Shown here: one piece after another, positions 37,101-47,100 of the stretch
Layout: each line of letters begins with the position of its first letter
Position numbering within the stretch: the stretch's first letter is position 1
Program-made: the position numbers and the translations under genes
Origin: Capitella teleta
Lineage: Eukaryota; Annelida; Polychaeta; Capitellidae
Assembly (NCBI GenBank): GCA_000328365.1
Contig: KB306105.1
Location: 76,780-140,779, forward strand
DNA length: 64,000 nt
Reading direction: 5' to 3'
The notes under the pieces: generated by a model
Database searches by the model: none
What the model saw: only the letters and a program-made list of their open reading frames with translations
What the model was told of the DNA's origin: nothing

Positions 37101-39350
37101 AGGGCCGGGGTGCTCTTTGTCGATAAGCCGCTAATCGGCGAATTGTATTCCGGGTAACGATACTTTCATAGCGCATTAGATCCGATGAAATTACCGACTG
37201 TAAATCTCGCACTGACCAGTGGGAGCGTCGAGATGACCACCGAAAGGCTCATGATGGGGACACGGTCTGGAGACGATCATTCCGACCATGTGATACTTGG
37301 ATGTACAGACGCAGGTCTGTATCAACCCATAATAAAAAAAACAAGGCCTCACACGGGTGATATGTGTCTATGTGCATCATACTGACACTGTCCATTGAAG
37401 TGGGTGGCTGAAATTGACACTTTTTTAACTATATACGATTTAAATGTAAGACGATCATAACTTCTAATTCGATATTTCGTCACCAGGATAATCTAATACG
37501 TCAACAATTTCATGCACTGTCAGTCTGCCACTTATTCACCTTTAAGCACTTTTACTATGAAATTGAAAATTGTTAAAAAAAATAGTATGAGATTGATTTA
37601 CTTTATTTCTTTGCTCTTTCGAACTTTCGCAACTCTACCGCGATTTAGAAAACATAAAACGGCAACAAAATATGTGACCTGTTTTCCCGCTTCTTTTAAG
37701 CCGTTTAAGTTGTTTATGTTTGAGCGAGTGAAATTCTTAAGTTCTTTTTTTTTTTTTCTTTTTACTTTTTCTAACAGATTGTAGTTTTTTGGGTTATTTT
37801 CACTTCTCTAAGCTGTTTTATCGCTCCCATTTGTTCCATTTTTAAAATTTATGATCCCATAACTAGAGATATCTAAAAACACTTATGTTTCGCATAGATT
37901 TATCAATATATACACGTACTAGTATGCTATACTTATTAAAGTCTGTGAAAATGCGTGCATTAATTTTCGATATTATCAAAAATTGGACTATCTTTCATTT
38001 AAAATCCGGTACTATACTATGGTTAGCCACCATTTTCGTATTCTGCAATATTCTTATACTCTACTTCCATGCAGAACTCTCCCTCGAGACTTCACACCAA
38101 GTGTTAGTTAAACTAAGCGTGCGCATCGCAGAGAATAAACAGACGCGGCATCGAGATTAGACTCCCGTGTACTCGCTTCTGATGTTTATGGCCAACCGTA
38201 ATCTGCTCGACGACAATCTCGATTACTCTCGCTAACCATACAATTTCTTGGACAATTCCAAGGTCGCTGAATCTTGAAATTATTTTATTATTAAAAAATG
38301 TCTGCTATTGGTAAGCATCCTAGAATATACAAGACTGTATGATTCGTATCTAGATCAAAACCAGACCACGAACAGACATTAACTCAATCAGATATCTAAA
38401 TTCCAGACTCACGTGTAGGGAGAGAACGCTGCTTATGCCAGAGTTTATGTACTTGGCATGCATATTACAAGAAAGCCAAATTACGGAAATTAGCTAATTA
38501 GTGGATGGGCTGACGGGGAGTACAGGACATGACGGAGAGGGCAACAGCGATTTCCAGGCACGTGTCAGATGTTGAGCTCTGTGGCCGCACGCCCACTGAC
38601 ACCCCTACCCAGCATGCTAATAATCTCTGTGAATACCGAATTGTGCATCCAATGTACTCATTCAATTACACCTCTCCCCTCTCCTTCCCATCTAGAATAA
38701 CTGTCGTGAGTTATGACTTATGAGGAAACACGTGGCCAGACACGTGGGAATTGGGAAAACGTTATGATTGAGCAAAAAACTCAGACTCGAGAAAGGTGCG
38801 TTGTGATATATTATATTATTGCGTTATGATTTTATTTTTGGAATCCTAGTTTGTAAATCGGAACGTTATGATATATCTCGTGCGAGATAGCAGTCATAGC
38901 AAAGATACTCTATACTCTTCATTGAGTATCCCTGGTGATAGGAAGCGTAAACACAATTATGATTCTGAATTAGAGAAATGCCACATTTCCCTGCAGATTA
39001 TCGCAAACTGAGCCTATAATAAGATCATTCAGTGATATTTTAGCGAACTATCCGCTACTATGAAGGTGAACTACCAGCTGCAGATCGGAATGAATGGTGT
39101 TAGAAAATTAATTATGTAAACCATCAACCAAACAATTTGGAGACTCAAATTCTTTGCTTCAACCAATAATTTTAAGGCGGAAATGGAAAATGCGGGTAAG
39201 AAATAGAATTACACTCTTTTCTATTCTTAACCCTTCTCTTCTCGTGTATTGTGGATTAGTGAACAAGTCTATCAACTGAAAATAGAAATTATTTACTTAT
39301 TAGACTCAGCGGAAGCTAAAGCTGTGCATGTACAGATCAGGATGTGGTCG

Positions 39351-39632
39351 ATAGGCCGAATGCTCATAAGTCCGAATTCCTCTCACAATACAACGTAAAA
39401 ACATATGCATGTACGTCATAAACCACAACTGTGACTTGAGTCTCTAACACTAAGTTCCCTAACCATGACCCTAGTATACTCAGACTTGTAAATTTAGACT
39501 TGTGAGCATTCGGACTTGCATGTGAGCTGATTCCATCATGACCCTCTCTCAAACCGTAAAAATGACGATTAGTATGCGAAGTCCCTGTAACAACAACCCT
39601 TATGAATTCAGATTTGTGAGCATTCGGCCTAT
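39351..39632. mobile_element. Candidate MITE-like element with 29-bp terminal inverted repeats
   Basis: Positions 39351-39379 and 39604-39632 are inverted copies of one another with three mismatches in 29; the outer 14 bases (ATAGGCCGAATGCT type) match exactly. The outermost bases allow a TA target duplication on each side. A third partial copy (GACTTGTGAGCATTCGG) sits inside at 39497-39513. There is no transposase frame, so if this is a transposon it is non-autonomous. A chance palindrome of this length is unlikely, but the family is not recognised. Confidence 0.5.
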
Positions 39633-41983
39633 AGAGCCCTTCCCGAACTAGGAGCCCAAGATGCCAATAAAATCGATTTTCACCTATGAATATCACATTG
39701 TGCTATGATAGAGAGATCGACGGCGGAAATATATGTATGTATGTACCCCCTTCCCTCGCAGAACCACATAATTGACCGTCAGTAGTCAGTGCGTTGTTTT
39801 TCAGGTACGGCGATAGGTGCGTTATGATTTACGATATCAGATTCCTAGTCTCCTGAAATCTTTGGTAAACATTCCCTTTTTTCATTGCATTAAGCATTTC
39901 AGTTACAATAATAGCCTCTGTCATCACTCATCAACAATCGGAATCAAGAAGATCTAATTGTTCTGCGAATTGACGCAGAAAAATCTTGCTCGTCGGATCA
40001 TATTAAAAGTACCCTAAGGTATCAAATATTATCAGACAGCATCCTAATTTACATAATTGATACCACCTGACAATCAAAGCATACTTCATGGCACTTTTGT
40101 ATACGACGACTCACATCTTCGTGTTTTTTTTTCTTTTTCCGAGTTGTTCGTGTCAGTGGCTATCAATATAAAACAGCTTTAACTTAAATATGTGAGCTAA
40201 AAAAACTTGTAAATTCGTATTATAAAATTCCCACATTTCACTAGTAATTGCAATAACTATTGCTTATATATATTTAATAAATAAATACCTGCATATTTCA
40301 GGCATATTTTTTGTCATAAGATGACTTAAAATATCAGATTGAAGATACGAGTACAAACCAAATTCCGCCGGTGACTCTGCGCCATTTCTCAGGTCGCTTG
40401 AAGAACACACGAAGAGCGCTTTCGGTACACGAAATTTGCTTCTTTATTCATTCTGAGTATATTTCACTTTCTGGTAGCGTTTGTTTTGCACATTTTACAA
40501 TTTCAGTTCAATTAAAATTGATGGTGTGTTCTTAATTTGGTGTTTTCGGGTCGTTTAACGCCTCAGTGACATTTTTCGTTTTTTAATGAAACACAAAATG
40601 TGACCCTCACACTCAGACTCACTCAGCCAGTCACAGACTCACAATCACAGGCCTCACTAGTGCTCACCCTTCCCATGGTCAGTCACCTTGTCACAGACTG
40701 GTGCCACCGACTCGTGTCACTGTGTTCCTGTGATTGGTCAGTGTTGCTCCTGACTAGTCTAATCATGATTAGTTATTTAGTAGGCCTATAGACTAAGACT
40801 GAGTTATTAATCAGTACCTTCATCATGTTCAAGAAGTCTACGGTCCAGAGGTTAGACTTGAGAGAGCTTTCGGTTGACACATGACATGGCATAATAACAT
40901 GGTCAGAGGATTGTGACGATTATATTGTTATTTTGCTGTTGATCAATGAATACAATCATCAGTCTAAGTCTTATCTTGATCTCTAGTTCTCAGTGACAGT
41001 AATTCCTCCTACTCCTAGTGGTTACAGAAACGCTTGCGTTTCTTCAATTTGTACATTACAGGAATGCTGCGGTGTTAACTGTTAGTAGGTTTAGGATAAA
41101 GGTTTGCAAGCCAGCAATACCATTGTGGCGTTTCGTCAGCTTCAAAGTTGATCGAACGCCAACGTTCCGTTTTCATCGTCATTAATTCCTACCACTCCTG
41201 GACTATGAATTTAACATTATGGTAAAGAGTTGAATTGTTGAAACTAAGTATACACAGTCGATCTCAAAATAACGACAGCATTCGTCACAGCTAATTTCTT
41301 GTCCGTCGGCTCCCCAAAGCAGGTTTCATGTGGGGTCAAATGACATATCAGGTTATGAATTACTTATGATCTCAGAACGTTATGAATACCATTGTGTGTA
41401 AATATGTGTTGAAACAAGCAATAGCAGATACCACAGTACTTGAATGAATTGCTATGTACCTAGTAGCTGAAACTTGCCAGATATTGCTAATGTGATGATG
41501 TGATTGTAAATGCATGTACTTGCTGCTCAGGAATAGGAGATCAAAACCTTGAAGGCTTAAAGTTTGAATTAGATGCCATTCAACACCTCATGGCCCACTC
41601 TTCACAAAGCTCACAATTATTTTGCTGAATCTGTTTATGATGCAAGCGTCTATGGTCTTCAATTGACCTGCATGCTGTCTTAGTTGGATTCACACCATGC
41701 ATTTAATGCGACCTTCCGGTTCTTTAAAAAGAATCGAAAGTAGCCTTAACAGTCTGCCCTAAAGAGATGAAATGTGCCGTATTTTCATTTCATGTTTTCT
41801 ATTTCTCGTGTGGCTTTTTATAATCTGTCCCAGAGTGTATGGCATCTAAGTGTAAATCACATATTTGTTATTCGTCAGCTGAGTGTGCTGACCGGCTAAA
41901 ACTAGAAACACATGCCACCAAAAAACCCTCAAAAACTTACCTTCCCAGGCTCTTAATTCAATGTTGCCTTTCTATGTTGGCAG

Positions 41984-42146
41984 GTCATCATGGGTCTTCA
42001 CTTTGGCAACCTTGGCATCCGCGTCAGAGGCGTGGTGTCCTTCGCCATCTCGCCGTATGAGCAGAGGGCCATGGCAGGTTTCCTCAGCAGGGGCTTCCCC
42101 AACCTCATCCGCAGATTCAACGGACAGGCGTTCATCATTGGGCCTC
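41984..42146 (+). CDS. UQCRQ: UQCRQ first coding exon
   Basis: Acceptor cag at 41981-41983, six untranslated bases, then 52 codons plus one base, ending at GGCCTC|gtaagt. It encodes the matrix-side N-terminus with the conserved EQRA core and the start of the membrane helix. Confidence 0.92.
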
Positions 42147-42324
42147 GTAAGTTCCCATTCTTCAGTGCCGCAGTCTTTGCTTTATACCCGTGAATATCTG
42201 AGTGACCTCGTGTTTTCATTTATTCACAGCCCTGATCGCGTCATACCTCTACTACGATTACATCAACACAAAAGCCGAGGAAATGTCGAGGAAGAACCCG
42301 GCCGATTTTGCTGCCGATGTCTAG
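41990..42324 (+). CDS. UQCRQ: Cytochrome b-c1 complex subunit 8 (UQCRQ / QP-C)
   Basis: Small inner-membrane subunit of mitochondrial respiratory complex III (ubiquinol-cytochrome c reductase), which supports cytochrome b assembly. CDS join(41990-42146, 42230-42324) gives 83 residues; human UQCRQ has 82. The N-terminus MGLHFGNLGIRVRGVVSF and the SPYEQRAMAGF block align with human MGREFGNLTRMRHVISY...SPFEQRA. The C-terminal half has a single membrane helix (about 47-63) followed by KAEEMSRKNPADF, matching human FERSKRKNPAAY. The 83-nt intron has GT-AG ends and splits a Pro codon (C|CC). The ATG lies seven bases into an exon whose acceptor (ttggcag|GTCATC) is strong, so at least one untranslated 5' exon lies upstream. 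I did not locate it. An AATAAA follows the stop by about 60 bases. The gene is convergent with the CA10-like gene. Confidence 0.95.
42230..42324 (+). CDS. UQCRQ: UQCRQ second coding exon
   Basis: Acceptor attcacag, then two bases completing a Pro codon, then LIASYLYYDYINTKAEEMSR and KNPADFAADV followed by TAG. Without the splice, the exon 1 frame reads into the intron and stops within about 15 codons, so the intron is required. Confidence 0.93.
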
Positions 42325-42385
42325 ATTCTCCTTACTTCATTGTTCATTCATCTTGCGCCTGTTGTGTCATCATGGCATGAGAAAC

Positions 42386-42391
42386 AATAAA
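42386..42391 (+). terminator. UQCRQ: Polyadenylation signal of UQCRQ
   Basis: A canonical AATAAA lies 61 bases after the TAG and is followed within 15-30 bases by a T-rich stretch (ttgttcttttgac). This is a normal arrangement for a short housekeeping 3' UTR. Confidence 0.8.
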
Positions 42392-44147
42392 TTATTGTTC
42401 TTTTGACATGTATCACTGCCTCTTTATTTGCTGAAGTAAGAATTCTCTTGTATGATTACAATCTGGTGATTTATAAGGAAATTGGCCCCCAATGTATTCA
42501 GACAAATGTTTTGGTTTTCTTAATGGTGCTTTCCAATGACTGATTAATAATATAATGGTTAACTTAGTTGTACTGAAGAACAGGAATTTTAGGTGCTGCA
42601 TGAAATTTTCGCCATATTCGCGGTGACAATCGACCCCGAATATTCTATGCCAGCGAAATGTTTCTGGGGGATTTTATCCTACTACAAGTAGTATATATAA
42701 CCATATGCTTCACAGCGAATAGAGTTCCGAGCTCTACAACCGAGGAAATTGCAGTCCGTGGAAATTTCTGTTCTGTGGCTTTCAAGTGTGTTCTGATTTT
42801 CAGCTCTTGAAACTGGTGCGTTATGATTTTGGAAATGTCCCGTTGCGAGATTCGTCTGTGAAACCCAGAGATATGATGCTTGGTCTATGATGACAACATT
42901 GAATTTCTCATGGCATAATGGTAGCATTCAAGAGAGAAAATAAGTGAAAGTTTAGACTTGAGAGGAACCGAAGCCCCAATTTCTCGTTCGTCACCTGTGC
43001 CTGTATCACCCAGGGCGGCCAAGTTGAAGTAGCTTGATATAAGCTGTAAAAGTATAGCCCTATTGCATTGTACTTGTATACGGTGCTTGCAATTTCTCGG
43101 TGATATTCTCTTTGTTAATTATTAGGCCTCGCCATATCAAACCATGCATGTGCAAGAGATTTCATGAAATAGGCCTATAATGTGAGTGAAGAATTTATTT
43201 TCCCATAGTAATTAGCATAAAATGCAAATGAACATCAATTTTCAACATTCAAAACACACACAAAAAATCGTACAAAGTGCGTATTGTTTACACAGTATCA
43301 CATTAAAATGCACGCGCGAAAGGAAATAAATATAAAAACTCGCACAATACTTTAGATTCGACCTGATTGTAATTCTAGTGAAATGGATGCCTCGCAAGTA
43401 TATCATTTATTTGGACCACAGTGTACATATACAGGGTGGTACAAAGGAGAATTGTTGCAAAGAAATAAAAATAAACAAACATTATATTCTGTAACACGTA
43501 CACTGGTTAATTATAACATTTGTATCTTTATTTGTACAACAGAAATTTTGCACCGCGAGTCAAGATCACTTTCGATGCATTGTGTTCGAGATATCAGGGT
43601 GCAGCAGTCAGCGTTGTAAAGTTCCATGTGAAAGGATGCCATATATAAGGGAAGTTAATTAACAACTATTTAGTGTACACTCTACATACAGTCAACAAGA
43701 TGCGAGAATGGTTTCTGTTTGAGTGAAGAGTAAGCAAACGAACAGAACGTTAGCTGCCACCGAACAGATTCGCTGTGAAGTAAAAGATAAAAAAGTATCA
43801 GCAAAAGTGAAAAAAAAAAAAAAATAAAAAACAACAAAAAAACCACTGAACATAGTTGTCAGAGAACTGCTTAATATTTTACCCGGATTGATTCCAAAAT
43901 GGAACCAAATCAGGTCGAAACCCGCGAATAGAATATATAAACATTGTTGGAATATCCACCATTTCATGAAATTTCGATGTATTTAAATAAATAAGTAGTG
44001 ATACTACTAGAATAACATGTGACGTAATTAGAAAGAAGAGACTCACATGTGCTGTGTTAGTGGAGTTTAGTTCAGCTTTAGTAGCCTTAGATTCTTGTAA
44101 TCTCAGCGCTTTTATGAAGTCAAGGGTTGTCGTGGTTACGGGGGTTG
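42392..44147. other. Intergenic region between convergent UQCRQ and CA10-like genes
   Basis: Should contain the CA10-like 3' UTR; TTTATT (AATAAA on the minus strand) at 43194-43199 and in the 43.5-kb area are candidate polyadenylation signals. It also contains a copy of the dispersed GGTGCGTTATGATTT motif (42815) and a TAGGCCTA (43170). No coding sequence recognised. Confidence 0.55.
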
Positions 44148-44195
44148 CTAGGGGTTGGTTGCTAAGGCGGTTGCTAGGCGGGGTGGCATGGCCCA
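44148..44195 (-). CDS. CA10: CA10-like putative terminal coding exon
   Basis: A strong acceptor (tattctttctttggcag|TGG), used in the phase 0 required by exon 8, opens a 15-residue tail WAMPPRLATALATNP ending in TAG. It shows no similarity to the vertebrate C-terminus (which is also poorly conserved). The short tail is written through three GTTGCTA direct repeats on the other strand. The acceptor and phase support it; homology does not. Confidence 0.45.
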   Translation of the reverse strand, partial: WAMPPRLATALATNP

Positions 44196-47100
44196 CTGCC
44201 AAAGAAAGAATACGACTTCATAAAGACCGCTGACAGCTACAAGAGCCTCTACAAGGTACCTACTATTACAGATTTAAATTATATTTAGTTAATCTAATTA
44301 TTAAGCTAATTAAATGGGAGCTAGACATTTATTAATCATTATTCATTAAACCATTACCTTGGTAGTGCATTTGCCTCTCCATTGTACAGCTTTTACTCTG
44401 TGAAAAACAGGCGAGAAATTTAGTTAGACATGCAGTAAGTCTCAAGAACAGCATCAAATCTGGATTAAGCGATTTAAGTCTGGCTCAAACAAAATTAAGC
44501 CCAATTATTAGGTGTGAACTTCATTTTTGTTATCTATGACATAAGCTTGAATTAAGTAGTGCAAATTGCGTAACCAATGAGTCCAATATAAAGCGTGACG
44601 TAAGTTAGACTCACGGATGACTCGAAATTGATGTTGGTCCGAATTGGTCGCTGGTGTACTGGCATAGTGGGTCGACAGTTGTTCTCCATGGTCGTCTTAT
44701 TGTTGGCCTCGTCGCCCTGCATGACGCCACGCAGCTCACGAAGCTACAAGAAAGAGAGCCGATCAAGCAGGTGATCGAGCACAAAATATAAGCTCACGTG
44801 TTCGTGTGTGATGTAAATTGGTTTGTTCATGATCACCCAGGTAACTGTCTCGTGGCAACCTGGTTGAGTGAGCGATCCATCGTAGGTGATGTACTCCTTG
44901 GTCTCAGGTATCATACCCGAGATGGACAGGTGTCGAATACGGACTTGCTCACCTGGGAGAAAGGTAGGTTGATGAGGAGGGACCCGGGGGAGGGGGGGCT
45001 TACCTTTATACCGCACGTCTCGAATGCTTTGAGCAATTAGATCGAACTCTCGGTTTGGACGCTTCCCCACCTGCAAAGGACATAACACAAAGGTGAGATT
45101 ACATAATATTATATGATTATAATCCTATACTAATGCAGTATAAGCAATTGGGGGCATTATAGATTCCCCTGGCATTGCACAGAAATGGGCGCCTGGCTGT
45201 AGATGAGAGGATGCGATGCATGTTTCTTTGCTGACTCACTTTGCAAAAGAAACACAGACGCATAATGACCGGATGCAGATCAGGCAAAAACGATGCAAAA
45301 TATTCACGACTAATTGCCAGAAATTGAGCGATGTTCGTGGAGCTGCATCAGCGATTCCTCTAATAGGAATACATGAGGCTGCATTTGTAAGTAGATCCAT
45401 TAAGAGACACTGCTGATGGATTAATTACAGTCACTCTATTAACATTCAAGTGGATCGATACTGATTTTTATGAGAGTGTAATTAAAGGTGTGGTCGCATA
45501 CATGGCAGCCGACCGACACCCATGTGTATTGGCGCAATTGTTACCTGCGCTAGGAGAGCAATGACTGCTATCCCATTCGGTGACGTCACAGCTTGCGTCA
45601 TGTTCCCATAGAGATCAGCATTGTAACCAATGATTTGAATCTGAAAGAATGAAAGTAGATTTATTTAATAGTTTGTGAAAATTAACTAACGGAAGTATAA
45701 GATTATGGCATAAATATATATATATCCTTCGTTGCGATTACATTTTTTACCCTGACCAAGCGCAATGCATGTATCGTGTAACACGAGGAGAAAACCGTAG
45801 GAAATGTCACTGATTTCGCATTCCACTCAAGACTCGAGCGTCCTCGCTAAGAGTCTATCATGGGGAGAGTTAGCATCGCTATATTGGTCGCCTGAAGTGG
45901 CCCCATAGGGCACGCATGTCAAACAAATTGCCGCTGATCGCATGACGAATTATGGGTCTAGATACATGTGTTATTTTGTAACCAGTCTTTGTGAAACAAG
46001 TTTCCATAAATACAAAGAACAACAAAGCATGACATGGACATTTTAAGATTGTCGAAGTTTGTCGTTACCTCTGCTGGATACGAGGCATCATCGATGGTGT
46101 GCTCGGATCCGATGGAATCAACAGATCCGAAGTGCAGGATGATCTCCCTGACCAGATAAACGTAGGTGTATGGTCCTTCTGAGATGTACACGGCGTGTGA
46201 AGAAGGCTCATCTAGCACTAGTTTGAGGTCATGACCTGTGTTCATCAGGGTCCCGCTCACCTGGGAAAAAAAAAAGAAATGTTAATCAGCATTGAAGCAT
46301 GAAAAGGAAATGTTATTCCAATATTTACTTCACGAGTAATCTTTGTAAATCTCTGAGATCTGACAGTATTGGTTGATGAACTTGAAAGGGTCACAAAGAT
46401 TTACCTTTTTTTCTTATAAGGGGGTGCATTTTAGATCGAATCAGCATTGTTTAGCATACGATGAGTGTATTTTACGCGTTGACATGGCTATGCGGAGGGG
46501 AGGAGGTCACGAGGAAACAATCGCGAGAAGAGATTCGATGAACATTCCACGGCATAAGTTTGTACATATACAACACAGAGAATTTACCATTGAAAGGGTA
46601 TAAACTTGTGCTGAGGACTGTTTTGTTTAGTGATTGAATTATTTGCTCTGTCTTTGACCTGTAGTGCCATATACCTCGAATGTTATATACGTCGAAACCT
46701 CTGTAATAACGATTACTTCGACAGAGCGAAATCATTATGTATGATTATTATTCATTAAGCATGATTTGGTAAGTGTTCCATAAATACACTCAGTATATGA
46801 AATATATAACATATCAAATATTGTCAGTACACCGTCTGTTTTAACCAACCAGAAAATCTGAATGATAAATCTATAACCATTTCTTCAATAAGCAAAGACT
46901 AACTTTCCATAGTGAGAACTCTCGATGCATCTCACACAAATAACCAAGAAGCTAATGAAAGCGCTCCTTTTTATGATTTCCATTGATAGCTGATGGGTTA
47001 TTGATCGTCAGATGTGAATCGATTTGTTTGTGTTTAGATGCTTCATTAGCCGCTGGGACTTGAGCGAGAGTGTATTCCAGGTATTCAATTATTGAAGAGT

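Larger units (their letters stand above)
31001..41983. other. Gene-free stretch up to UQCRQ
   Basis: Contains the TTTGGATACAAAATG tandem repeat (33.0 kb), an unassigned open frame (33766-34122, minus), the inverted-repeat element (39.35 kb), and a CACTCAGACTCAC-rich low-complexity patch (40.6-40.75 kb) with an inverted CCAAT box. The untranslated first exon and promoter of UQCRQ must lie in its right-hand part but were not identified. Confidence 0.5.
44196..46068 (-). other. CA10: CA10-like short introns
   Basis: Introns 44196-44614 (419 nt), 44744-44797 (54 nt), 44953-45003 (51 nt), 45071-45544 (474 nt) and 45641-46068 (428 nt). The two smallest are near the lower limit for animal introns. 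Nothing else was recognised in the larger ones. Confidence 0.8.

Noticed and set aside
37885-38160. 91-codon plus-strand frame with one hydrophobic segment resembling a type II membrane protein start
   Set aside because: AT-rich sequence easily yields hydrophobic frames; there is no recognisable domain, no supported donor and no downstream exon.
43879-44202. Longer frame through the CA10-like terminal region (VGHATPPSNRLSNQPL...)
   Set aside because: Its phase does not fit the exon 8 donor, whereas the short frame ending at 44148 does.
45216-45253. Inverted TGTTTCTTTGC...GCAAAAGAAACA in a CA10-like intron
   Set aside because: Eleven-base arms with a bulge; too short to call an element and nothing else supports a function.
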